64,000 bases of DNA, taken from Natrialba magadii ATCC 43099. GTDB taxonomy: Archaea > Halobacteriota > Halobacteria > Halobacteriales > Natrialbaceae. The stretch spans positions 1 to 64,000 of the forward strand of contig NC_013922.1 of the NCBI RefSeq assembly GCF_000025625.1, given 5' to 3'. The notes under the pieces were generated by a model. The model had not been told where the DNA came from and searched no databases. It saw only the letters and a list, made by a program, of their open reading frames with translations. Made by a program: the position numbers and the translations under genes. Positions 40,000 through 48,398 of the stretch are shown one piece after another. Position 1 is the first letter of the stretch. Every line of letters begins with the position of its first letter.

Positions 40000-40075
40000 C
40001 CTTCTGTAACACTACTACCGGTCAGCCGAGCACAACCGCTCACCGTACTCGAATCGAACGCAAGAATGCGACGGA

Positions 40076-40267
40076 TTATGCAGGAACCTGTGCGCCCTTC
40101 TTCCGCGTCACGTAGCCCGCAATGCGGTTACGAACGCCCTTGGACTCGACGTTCGTGAGCTTGTCGACGCTGTCTTTGTTCTGTTCGAAATCGGTCGTGA
40201 ACGCATCCGGGTACCGCTCCAGGAGGAGGTTCCCGGTCTTCTTGACGTAGGCCGGTTTGATTGCCAT
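40076..40267 (-). CDS. rps17e: 30S ribosomal protein S17e
   Basis: 63 residues, the normal archaeal S17e length, with [27 protein letters not shown] and [19 protein letters not shown]. It is a small-subunit protein found in archaea and eukaryotes only. Start ATG 40267. Confidence 0.96.
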   Translation of the reverse strand: MAIKPAYVKKTGNLLLERYPDAFTTDFEQNKDSVDKLTNVESKGVRNRIAGYVTRKKGAQVPA

Positions 40268-40390
40268 ACAGGGAGGTTCCGTCCAGAGGCTCTTAATCCC
40301 TTTCTCTTGCGTTTTCTCCGTACTGTTTCGAGATCCGTCGAAAGACCGGTCGATCCGTCACCTCGTACCCACCCCCGGCTCACCTCCGGC

Positions 40391-41059
40391 TCACCACTCT
40401 GAATACGCTCGAACCAACTCGAGTGCCGTCCGGTCTCGGGAGTCACCGGCGCGGTCGACGACGTCGGCGAAGAACGCGAGTCGCTCTCGGAGTTCGGCGT
40501 CGTCGTAGCCGGGGACGCCGAGCCGAGAGGCTGCAACGGTGGCCTCGATGACGGCACCGAAGCCGCGGTCGATAGTGGGAACGGTTTCGCGCACGACGGC
40601 GGCGTCGACGGGTTCGAGCGTCCAGGCTTCCCAGTCGGTTCCGTTCTCGGTGCCAGCGTCGAACTGAGTGACTTCGACACGGACCCAGGCGGCGGCTGCG
40701 TCGAGGACCGGCTCCTCGTGTTCGTCGATGGTGAGTGCGGCGTCGGTGAAGGCGACGGGATCGTCGACGAACTGGACGTAGCCCTCGCCCTGGCGGTGGA
40801 AGTTGCGTCGGGTGCGGGTGTTGCCCCAGGTTCGGGCGGTGATTGTGGCGGTTTCTGATATGGGCTGCTCCTCGTCTCCCCCCGCGAACAACCCAAGTGC
40901 CGCTGCGTTCCACAGTCCGTTCGGTCCGAGCGTGGTGACCACGGACTCGGTGACGCCGGTAAGGCTGACTGGCCACGCTGTCGTCTCTGGGCCAGCAGCT
41001 GCTTCGTCTTCCCGCTCACTCTCGCTCGCACCGTCGCGACCATCGCGCTCACCGCTCAT
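40391..41059 (-). CDS. DUF447 family protein (probable FMN-binding)
   Basis: 222 residues. After an acidic 30-residue lead, the DUF447 pattern is visible: GVTESVVTTLGPNGLWNAAALGLF, ARTWGNTRTRRNFHRQGEGYVQFVDDPVAFTDAAL and a C-terminal helical part (GAVIEATVAASRLG, ALELVRAYSEW). Structures of this family show a flavin-reductase-like split barrel. Its ATG overlaps the stop of the CitG-like gene by four bases (ATGA), so the two are co-translated. In methanogens and methylotrophs this family is associated with tetrahydromethanopterin genes; the role here is inferred only. Confidence 0.82.
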   Translation of the reverse strand: MSGERDGRDGASESEREDEAAAGPETTAWPVSLTGVTESVVTTLGPNGLWNAAALGLFAGGDEEQPISETATITARTWGNTRTRRNFHRQGEGYVQFVDDPVAFTDAALTIDEHEEPVLDAAAAWVRVEVTQFDAGTENGTDWEAWTLEPVDAAVVRETVPTIDRGFGAVIEATVAASRLGVPGYDDAELRERLAFFADVVDRAGDSRDRTALELVRAYSEW

Positions 41060-41943
41060 ACTGAAACCAGTTCGGACTCGAGTGCGATGAACAGTGCGGC
41101 CGCGGTGATGTCCGCCGTCGTCCCCGGATTGATCCCGCGGTTGACGAGGTCGTCGGCAAATACCTCGACTGCGTCCCGGTCCGTGCTGAGTGCATCCTGC
41201 GCTGCCAACTCGCTCGCCCGGTCGGTGACCTCCCGTGCAACGCCTTCGCCGTGCTTGGTCGCGACCAGCGTGTCAGGACGCTCTGCGAGCAACGAGAGAA
41301 ACACCGCTGCGGCGCGGTCGGGTAGCGGCCCGTCGGCGCTCGCGAGCCGTTCCGCTGCGGTGAACGACCGCTCGAAGCCGGTTACCCACTCGCGAGCGAC
41401 GTCGTCGCCGGGCACGCTCTGCTCCATCACGTCGACCAGCGTCAGCCCGCGCTTCTCGAGTGCTGGGATAGCGTCACTCCCGCGGCGAACGTCGAGCGGG
41501 GCCATGTCTGCGGGCGGGTCGGCAACGTGGACATCGACGTGTTCGAACGCGCGGTAGAACGCCGCGGCGTCTGCGACGGTCGTTTCATCGACGACCGACT
41601 CGACGGCGGATTGGGAGGGGTCGGTGGATTGGGAGAGGTCGGCGGGTTGAGAGAGGTCGGTCACCGCAGCGCGGACGAGCGGTGTGAGCAAGAGGAGTGC
41701 GCCGAACTGGGTGTTGTCGCCTTCCTGTTTGGCCATGCCGGCAACCGCTCGCTCGAAGGCAGGGCCGATGGCTGCGCCGTCGGCGGCCAGCTCGAGACCA
41801 TGCTGTGAGCCGACCGCGCCGGCGAGAAAGTGCTCGAACCGGAGGTCCTCAAGGTCGCGGTGTCGGTCGACGTTGCCGGGTTTCGGCGTGCTGGCGACCT
41901 CGAGCAGCAGCGCCAGATGTGCGTTTTGTGCTGGCGTTCGCAT
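41056..41943 (-). CDS. CitG/MdcB-like triphosphoribosyl-dephospho-CoA synthase family protein
   Basis: 295 residues. Family blocks are HLALLLEVASTPKPGNVDRHRDLED (usual EVxxTPKPGLVDRxxxGAH), GDNTQFGALLLLTPL (usual GxNTHKGxIF) and VATKHGEGVAREVTDRA, ending NPGTTADITAAALFIALE. No citrate lyase or malonate decarboxylase genes are nearby, so making that prosthetic group is unlikely; the DUF447 neighbour suggests use of the same chemistry in a pterin-like C1-carrier pathway. A Ser/Gln/Asp repeat (DLSQPADLSQSTDPSQS) interrupts the middle. Confidence 0.82.
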   Translation of the reverse strand: MRTPAQNAHLALLLEVASTPKPGNVDRHRDLEDLRFEHFLAGAVGSQHGLELAADGAAIGPAFERAVAGMAKQEGDNTQFGALLLLTPLVRAAVTDLSQPADLSQSTDPSQSAVESVVDETTVADAAAFYRAFEHVDVHVADPPADMAPLDVRRGSDAIPALEKRGLTLVDVMEQSVPGDDVAREWVTGFERSFTAAERLASADGPLPDRAAAVFLSLLAERPDTLVATKHGEGVAREVTDRASELAAQDALSTDRDAVEVFADDLVNRGINPGTTADITAAALFIALESELVSV

Positions 41944-42052
41944 ATGTTGTGCGAGTTGGTGTGGTGGTTTAGGCGTGTGGATTGTGTGGTTTGAGGGTGC
42001 GAGCTATGGTTGTACAGCCTGTCGTCTGTTTCGCGACCGTCCGAACGCCGGT

Positions 42053-42140
42053 ACTATAGTAACAACTGCAACTAGTTACACACTGATCGCCGAGTCATCT
42101 GGCGATCAGGTGTGCAGTGACTTGCAGTGGCTACTATAGT
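42053..42140. mobile_element. MITE-like element, 88 bp
   Basis: The left end ACTATAGTAACAACTGCAA and the right end match as imperfect terminal inverted repeats of about 19 bp (16 or so identical). Inside is a second inverted pair (CTGATCGCC ... GGCGATCAG) that would fold the whole into a long hairpin. Very similar small elements are widespread in Natrialba/Haloterrigena-type genomes by my recollection. A target duplication could not be defined. Confidence 0.75.
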
Positions 42141-42215
42141 TTACTCGAGTAGGTGCCTGGGAGTGCCAGGGCTGTCCGATTCGATGACCGGTACTCGACT
42201 GGTGAGGAAAACGCG

Positions 42216-42242
42216 GACTGGTCAGGAACACCCTGACCAGTC
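42216..42242. other. Perfect 11-bp hairpin
   Basis: GACTGGTCAGG, five-base loop, CCTGACCAGTC. No T-run on either side, so a simple terminator is doubtful. It may be a protein-binding palindrome or part of an old insertion. Confidence 0.6.
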
Positions 42243-42652
42243 AGCATCGACGTGACGTTCGTCTGCTCTCCGCTCAGTTGTGATCACGGGGTGGATCCTA
42301 CTGGTGGTCCGTCCACGTCGGTGGTGACAGCCGACCTGGAGTCGTGATCGTGCCCGCCGTTGAGTCTCGCGTTCGCGAGTCGCTGTGGCGCGGGTGTGCC
42401 CAGTATCGCTGTGCGAAGCGTCACTGCACCAGGGGTCAGTACTGGTTGGAAACGTTCGCCGGAAACTGTTCCTGTATCCGGTGCCGGCAACCTTGCCCCG
42501 GTGCATGTGAGCATTCAGCACTATCGGTTCTAAAGATTTGCCCTTGTCTATTTGGGTACCCGCCGTTTGGCTGACTGTGCACCAGCCCAACGCGTCCACC
42601 CCGAGCGCCGGAGATCACTAGCCCTAAACCTTGGAACGCCTAACCCAGACCG

Positions 42653-43582
42653 ATGACCGATACGGAGGCGGCACAGTCGTCGAGCCTCCCCGATGACTGT
42701 GAGTCCGTCCGCGACGCGCTGATCGCGTGGTACGAAGACGACCATCGTGATTTCCCCTGGCGGCGGACCGACGACCCCTACGAAATCCTCGTCAGTGAGG
42801 TGATGAGCCAGCAGACCCAGCTCGGTCGCGTCGTCGAGGCCTGGGAGGAGTTCCTCGAGCGCTGGCCGTCGACGGCCGATCTCGAGGCCGCCGACCGGGC
42901 CGACGTCGTTGGCTTCTGGACGGGTCACAGCCTCGGGTACAACAACCGTGCGAAGTACCTCCACGAGGCCGCGGCGCAGGTCGAAACGGAGTACGGCGGA
43001 ACGTTTCCCGAGACGCCCGACGAACTACAGGAGCTGATGGGCGTCGGCCCCTACACGGCAAACGCCGTCGCCAGTTTCGCGTTCAACAACGGCGACGCCG
43101 TCGTCGATACGAACGTCAAGCGCGTCCTCTATCGCGCGTTCGATGTCCCGGACGACGACGCGGCGTTCGAGGAGGTGGCGACCGACCTCATGCCCGATGG
43201 TCGTTCCCGGGTCTGGAACAACGCGATCATGGAACTCGGTGGTGTCGCCTGCGAGCAGACGCCCTCGTGTGACGAGGCTGGCTGTCCGTGGCGCGAGTGG
43301 TGTTCGGCCTACGCCAGCGGCGACTTTACCGCACCTGACGTCCCGACGCAGCCCAGTTTCGAGGGGAGTCGTCGCCAGTTCCGTGGACGAATCATCTCGA
43401 CACTCAAGGAATACGACGAACTCGAACTCGATACACTCGGTCACCGGATCCGCGTCGACTACACGCCTGACGGTGAGTTCGGTCGCGAGTGGCTCCGCGG
43501 ACTCCTTTCGGACCTCGCAGACGACGAGTTAGTCGAGTTCGACGGCGACGGCGCAGACACTGTTGCACGACTTCGCCGCTAA
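42653..43582 (+). CDS. mutY: A/G-specific adenine DNA glycosylase (MutY-like)
   Basis: 309-residue HhH-GPD base-excision glycosylase, removing adenine opposite 8-oxoguanine. The catalytic Glu lies in VSEVMSQQTQ, the helix-hairpin-helix in LMGVGPYTANAVASF and the catalytic Asp in VVDTNVKRVL. An iron-sulfur cluster motif is at C-terminal CEQTPSC-DEAGC-PWREWC, with spacing 5-4-5 rather than the bacterial 6-2-5. The large NUDIX-like C-terminal domain of E. coli MutY is reduced to about 70 residues. The start ATG at 42653 gives a short acidic lead. Confidence 0.88.
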   Translation: MTDTEAAQSSSLPDDCESVRDALIAWYEDDHRDFPWRRTDDPYEILVSEVMSQQTQLGRVVEAWEEFLERWPSTADLEAADRADVVGFWTGHSLGYNNRAKYLHEAAAQVETEYGGTFPETPDELQELMGVGPYTANAVASFAFNNGDAVVDTNVKRVLYRAFDVPDDDAAFEEVATDLMPDGRSRVWNNAIMELGGVACEQTPSCDEAGCPWREWCSAYASGDFTAPDVPTQPSFEGSRRQFRGRIISTLKEYDELELDTLGHRIRVDYTPDGEFGREWLRGLLSDLADDELVEFDGDGADTVARLRR

Positions 43583-43724
43583 CGCCGACCGAACTCGGCT
43601 TCGCCCGCTTTTTCGACCGACACAGCGCACGAGTGACACGTTTGTGAGGGCTACGTATTATTGGACTCAAATACAGTTTACATTTCCAATAGATTAAAGG
43701 GGGAAGATTAGAAATAGCCTGCGT

Positions 43725-46463
43725 ATGCGAAGACGTGAACTACTTGCCGGAAGCGGTACCGTCGCAGCCATCGCCCTCTCCGGGTACACCGGTGCAGCGA
43801 CGGACAGCGCTCCCGGCAGTCAGGTGTCTCTCCCGTCTGACATCGAGTCCGTTTTTGAACTGGTTCCCGCAGAATCGACCATCGAGACGTCCGTTCGACA
43901 CATCGTCTACTCGCGTGTTGACGGCCAGGAATCAGAGCCTGGCTACCCTGGCGTCCACGGTGCCGTCGACGAGTTCGACGAAATCGACGCCGACGAGGTC
44001 GCTGAAACCGCTCTGGTCATCGGCGACGAAATGCAACTGGCCGCGATCACTGGCTCGTTCGAGCAGCCCGAGATCGGTGACAACGAAACTGAGGGCTGGG
44101 CCGTCGGCGAGGTCAATGGCGACCCGCTCGCAGCCGCCGATGGAAAACTGGTCATCGCACTCGGTGACGACAGCGACGACACCATCGACGCAGCCATCGC
44201 GACAGCAAACGGAGACGAGGCGTCCGTTCTCTCTGATTCCGACGTCATCAAGACGATGGTCGAACACCTCGATTCGATGTCGTACGTTACCATCGTCCCG
44301 GACGCGTCTGAAGTTTCACCTCCCGGACTCGACACCGAGGTGGTCGACGCGGTCGGCATCGGTCTCGAATCTCCACACGGCATTCGCAGCGACGATTCCA
44401 CGCTCGAAAATGGCTACGTGTTTCACCTGTCCTCAAGTGCGGCCGATGTCGACGACGAGTGGGTCCACGAACAACTCCGGCAACTCGAAGAGGGCGAGGT
44501 CCTCGAGGCGTCGATCGACCGTTCGGACGCCTTCATCCACGTCGACGCGGTCGTCGAACAACCACCAGAGCGGGACCGTGACGCCGCACCTGACGCAACC
44601 GTTCGTGTCCGTTCGAACGCCGACGAGGGTGTCGCGACGTTCGAACACACTGACGGTGAATCGATCGATGCCGACATGCTCGAGGTGTGGCAGAACGGCG
44701 ACCTCGCCGACGACCAGCTCGCCGACGAGTACACGAGATTTGCGGAGGGAGATACCTTCGAACTCGAGACGGGACCGATCGCCGACGTCGGACTGCGCTG
44801 GTTCGACGAGGACGAAGACGTCTATTACTACTACGGAACGACCACGGTCGGCAGGGAGTCGTTCGAGACGACCCACGACTACGATGCTGACACGGTCGAG
44901 ATTACCTACACTGGTGAGCGTGAGGCCGATCCCGAACTCCTCGAACTGGTTCACCGGACGGACGATGGTGCGAGCACCGATCGATCGGCGGTCGAGGGCC
45001 TGCGCTCGTTGACGGCGGGCGAGACGATCACGGTCGAAGACGTCACGCTGGGCGATCGGGTCTCGCTCGACCTGGCGGTGCCAGCCAATCCGAACAGGGG
45101 ACAACGGTCGCTTGCCTCCTATCGGATCCGGCCACCCCGGATGTTCCTCTCCAGTCACGGCGAAACTGTCACCGCAAGATACCGGGACGACCAGGACCGC
45201 GACGCCGATGAATTCCGCGTGCTGGCCGACGACGAACCGGCAGCGACCCAGTTCACCGACGTGACCGAGACGCTGTCGGATGGCGATGCCATCGAACTCG
45301 GCGAGGTAGACCACGGCACGCACATCGTCGTCGAGTGGCTCGAACCCGACGAGCCCGCGGTTGTCGCAGAACGGGTCGTCCGACCGAACGCTCGCGTGGA
45401 CCTCACGTACGACGACGGCGATGGAACCGTCACGATCGACCACGTCGAAGGCGTTGCGATCGACGCTGACGAACTCAAGTTACGGGCAGGTGACGATCCG
45501 ATGGCCGTACAGCCAGCCGATGAGTACGACACGTTCGAGCCCGGCGACAGCGTCACGGTCGAGTCCGAGCCGTTCGTGCAAGTCGAACTCGTCTGGGAGG
45601 GCCCAGAGGAGACGGAATACAGTATCGGTCGCACAACTGCTGGCCGCGACCTGCTCGACGCGGAGTACGACCACGATGCACGTGAGGTCGAACTTGTCTA
45701 CACTGGCAGTCAGCCTGCAGATCCGTCGTTCCTCTCGGTCACCCACAGACAGGACGGTCCTACCGATGCAGACGCCAATCGCTTCGAGCAGGCGTACGAG
45801 ACGTTGACCGATGGCGATAGCATCGTTCTCGAGGACGTCGCAATCGAGGACAGAATCACCGTCATGGTAGTTCAGGAGGGTGAAAACCACTCTTCTCGGC
45901 GCTCTCTCTTCCACTTCACACCGGAGCCGAACCGGTCGTTCCACTTCGATGACCGCGAAGATGGACTCGTTGCCGTCTACCGCGAGCAAACGGACCGAGA
46001 CGCCGATTCCTTCGAACTTCTGGTCGATGGCGAACCAGCCGAGACCCAGCCCGCGGATCGCCACGAGACATTGACTGTTGGTGACGAACTCGAGCTCGGT
46101 TCGTTCGATGCCGGAACCGAGCTCACCGTCCAGTGGGTCGTGCCTGACGAACCGCGGTCGGTCCGGAGTCACGTCGTCGTCCCGACTGTCGAGTTCGACA
46201 TCGAGTACGACGCAGACACCGACGAGGTAACCGTCGAACACGGTGGCGGTGATGCCATCGACGCTGACGATTTGGGCGTTATCGTCGAACCGACACGGCT
46301 CGATCCGGTCGGCTGGGACGAGTACGAAACCGTCTCCGAGGGCGATACGACGACGATTGACGCGATCGATGAGTCCAGTTCACACAGTGATCGCGACCCG
46401 ACGGTGGTGGCGGTCATGTACAGAGAGAACACCCATCTCACGTCCGAACGAATCGAGACCTAA
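43725..46463 (+). CDS. Large secreted protein with seven repeats in A-B-C-A-B-C-A order
   Basis: 912 residues. The N-terminus MRRRELLAGSG with a hydrophobic run to about residue 25 looks like a Tat signal without a lipobox. Residues 35-290 form a domain with DxVIGDEMQLAAITGSF-type strands and a segment VVDAVGIGLESPHG. Residues 302-908 are seven repeats of about 80-88 residues: A (about 302-378), B (386-470), C (475-553), A (560-640), B (650-732), C (740-820), A (826-908). Each has the frame xVxxxxxxGxxxDADxLxV ... ETLxDGDxxxLE. A-type repeats resemble the beta domain of archaeal type IV pilins (VTVEHGGGDAIDADDLGV). Function unknown; a cell-surface or secreted role is likely. Confidence 0.75.
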   Translation: MRRRELLAGSGTVAAIALSGYTGAATDSAPGSQVSLPSDIESVFELVPAESTIETSVRHIVYSRVDGQESEPGYPGVHGAVDEFDEIDADEVAETALVIGDEMQLAAITGSFEQPEIGDNETEGWAVGEVNGDPLAAADGKLVIALGDDSDDTIDAAIATANGDEASVLSDSDVIKTMVEHLDSMSYVTIVPDASEVSPPGLDTEVVDAVGIGLESPHGIRSDDSTLENGYVFHLSSSAADVDDEWVHEQLRQLEEGEVLEASIDRSDAFIHVDAVVEQPPERDRDAAPDATVRVRSNADEGVATFEHTDGESIDADMLEVWQNGDLADDQLADEYTRFAEGDTFELETGPIADVGLRWFDEDEDVYYYYGTTTVGRESFETTHDYDADTVEITYTGEREADPELLELVHRTDDGASTDRSAVEGLRSLTAGETITVEDVTLGDRVSLDLAVPANPNRGQRSLASYRIRPPRMFLSSHGETVTARYRDDQDRDADEFRVLADDEPAATQFTDVTETLSDGDAIELGEVDHGTHIVVEWLEPDEPAVVAERVVRPNARVDLTYDDGDGTVTIDHVEGVAIDADELKLRAGDDPMAVQPADEYDTFEPGDSVTVESEPFVQVELVWEGPEETEYSIGRTTAGRDLLDAEYDHDAREVELVYTGSQPADPSFLSVTHRQDGPTDADANRFEQAYETLTDGDSIVLEDVAIEDRITVMVVQEGENHSSRRSLFHFTPEPNRSFHFDDREDGLVAVYREQTDRDADSFELLVDGEPAETQPADRHETLTVGDELELGSFDAGTELTVQWVVPDEPRSVRSHVVVPTVEFDIEYDADTDEVTVEHGGGDAIDADDLGVIVEPTRLDPVGWDEYETVSEGDTTTIDAIDESSSHSDRDPTVVAVMYRENTHLTSERIET

Positions 46464-46578
46464 TACTGATCGCGACGACTAATCGGTCGCGATCGGTACG
46501 CCTTGTTCGAGTGATCTGGCTCTCTTGACTCTCTTGGCTCTCCTGCCTCGAACTCCTCGCGCGTCCGCAGGATTCCGT

Positions 46579-47247
46579 TCAAACGCTCGAATCGAGCAGC
46601 TGCTGTACCCTGTATTGATGCGCGAGGAAGGCACAGCAGACGAACGCAAGCGCTGCAACCTGTACTGCTTCGATCAGGACGACGACAGACGCAATCTCGA
46701 GTTCAACCAGCGGCGGTCCGTTCGTCCAGTCAGCGAACCAGGCGGTCGCGAGTAGCGTCGAGGCCCCGATTGCGAGCAGGGCTGCGGAGAGCACAGGACC
46801 GAACGAAGAAAGAGGGGGAACGTCCGGCTGGAAAAGGCGGCGCTCGAAACAGAACTGCGTGGTGAGGAGGCCAGTCAGGAACACCGTTGCGACGATGAGG
46901 CCGGTCGGTCCGGCAAGGAACTCGGCGATGAGTAGCCAACTGACCCACCCGGCGGCGAGTGTAATCGCGGTGCTTCCGCGTCGAAGATAGACCGCCGAGC
47001 GTGTGTCGCTAACGGTCGAATCGAAAATGCCGGCCCTGAGAAACGAGCCACAGAGGAGGATTCCGAGCCCCAGTAAGGCTGCCGCCGTCGTTCCTGAGCC
47101 AACGACGAGTCCAAACCAGAGACCGACAGCGAGCGCTTCGACGATCGCAATCGTCAGCGCAGCGGTCATTCCGACGAGCCGTCGCCGGGTCGTACGACCG
47201 AGGACGCCAGGATGTCGAATCACGCTCACAGTACCCACACACACCAT
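46579..47247 (-). CDS. Multi-pass membrane protein, unknown function
   Basis: 222 residues with about six hydrophobic helices (first AALTIAIVEALAVGLWFGLVVG, last VVLIEAVQVAALAFVCCAFLAH). No transport or enzyme motif recognised. The ATG at 47247 gives a 25-residue basic cytoplasmic lead; a start at MTAALT, 27 codons on, is also possible. Monocistronic, convergent with the repeat-protein gene. Confidence 0.65.
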   Translation of the reverse strand: MVCVGTVSVIRHPGVLGRTTRRRLVGMTAALTIAIVEALAVGLWFGLVVGSGTTAAALLGLGILLCGSFLRAGIFDSTVSDTRSAVYLRRGSTAITLAAGWVSWLLIAEFLAGPTGLIVATVFLTGLLTTQFCFERRLFQPDVPPLSSFGPVLSAALLAIGASTLLATAWFADWTNGPPLVELEIASVVVLIEAVQVAALAFVCCAFLAHQYRVQQLLDSSV

Positions 47248-47548
47248 TTTTACCCGGGTGGGTTTCGTTATCCGATGATTACTGCTCGTCCGTTGCACTC
47301 GAGTAGGAACTCCCACACGACCGGCAGCGACGAACGATGTCTTTGACTACCATACTCAGGCGGCTGTGAACGCGTAACCCGGTCTCTCAGTGTCCTCAGG
47401 GGTGATTGTTGCGCAACCGGGAGTGGGTGGTAGCAGTGTCATACTGTGGCCTGTCCGATGGGTAGGTGCTGGTTACCTGTTTTTCCCGCACGCGGGACGT
47501 GAAAAACGGTCCACAGAATTATGTACAGTGGTGTAGTCGTGCCGGATT
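47248..47548. other. Intergenic stretch with one possible micro-ORF
   Basis: 301 bases between divergent genes. On the minus strand 47279-47353 encodes only 24 residues with a single CRSCG knuckle; too short to call. GTAGTCGTGCCGGATT precedes the next gene. Nothing else seen. Confidence 0.3.
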
Positions 47549-48202
47549 ATGCCCGAGTCAGAACAACAGGACAGGACACTCTCTGAGTTAGTCGTCAAGG
47601 AAGCCGTCGGAATGGGACTGGATTCGTCCATGCGTGAGTCGATTCTCGAAGCTGTTGATGAGGCGGACGGCTCACAGGACCAGCGCTCGCTCGCAGTCGC
47701 CGCCGGCACGTTCGGGCTGGGGGCCGCACTCGGCTTTCTTGCCGGTCGCGAGTCGACATCACTCGAGGAGACTCCACTCTCGGACGTCGACGAACCGGAC
47801 ATGATCGAGGACGTGATGGAATCGGACGACGAGGCGGAGGGGGCGGTCGAGGAAACGACAGAGACTGTCGAGGAGGTGACCGATTCGGACGACGAGGCAA
47901 CCGATGAGGGGGGTTCGAGTGGCATCATGCGGCTCGTCCTGCTGGTCGCAGCAGTCGCTGGAGTGGCCTATCTCCGGCGACGGTTTGCGAGCGACGAGGA
48001 GGAGTGGGAGCCGATCGAGGAGTTCGAACCGGCGACTGATCTGGCGGAGAAAGCGGAGGATGAACTCGAGGACGTTGCCGAGGTGGCAGACGAAGCGGAG
48101 ACTGGCGATGCGGACGAAGAGACGGACGCAGAAGCAGACGAACCGGAGGACGAGGATGAGGACGAAGCAGACGCTGCGGACGACGATGAAGACGACGAGT
48201 AA
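47549..48202 (+). CDS. Acidic two-helix membrane protein, unknown function
   Basis: 217 residues. Helical N-terminus, first hydrophobic stretch RSLAVAAGTFGLGAALGFLAG (about 46-66), a strongly acidic linker (about 70-120), second helix GIMRLVLLVAAVAGVAYLRRRF (about 125-146), then a 70-residue tail that is almost all Asp, Glu and Ala. The extreme acidity suggests interaction with cations or surface charge. No family recognised. Confidence 0.65.
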   Translation: MPESEQQDRTLSELVVKEAVGMGLDSSMRESILEAVDEADGSQDQRSLAVAAGTFGLGAALGFLAGRESTSLEETPLSDVDEPDMIEDVMESDDEAEGAVEETTETVEEVTDSDDEATDEGGSSGIMRLVLLVAAVAGVAYLRRRFASDEEEWEPIEEFEPATDLAEKAEDELEDVAEVADEAETGDADEETDAEADEPEDEDEDEADAADDDEDDE

Positions 48203-48398
48203 CGATCGTCGCCTGTCGCTCTCTCGGTAGCCTCCGTGTTTCCGTTCTTGTTTTTGCGCTCGCTTTCGCTCTCGATACTTCCCGAATTCCTGTCACTGTC
48301 ACCCCCCGTCCCCGTCTGTCGACTGGCACGCAGCGCGAACGATCACACCGAAGCGTTGACGAAGGAGCTAAGGGGCCGACGCCGACAGTGTGAAGCCA

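Larger units (their letters stand above)
41944..42652. other. Intergenic stretch with a MITE and a perfect hairpin
   Basis: 709 bases between the divergent CitG-like and mutY genes. It holds the MITE-like element 42053-42140 and an 11-bp perfect stem (42216-42242). The remainder has no acidic-composition reading frame; no gene is supported. Confidence 0.5.

Noticed and set aside
42053-42140. Tandem tRNA or riboswitch structure
   Set aside because: The strong hairpin is explained by inverted ends of a MITE-like element; no tRNA arms fit.
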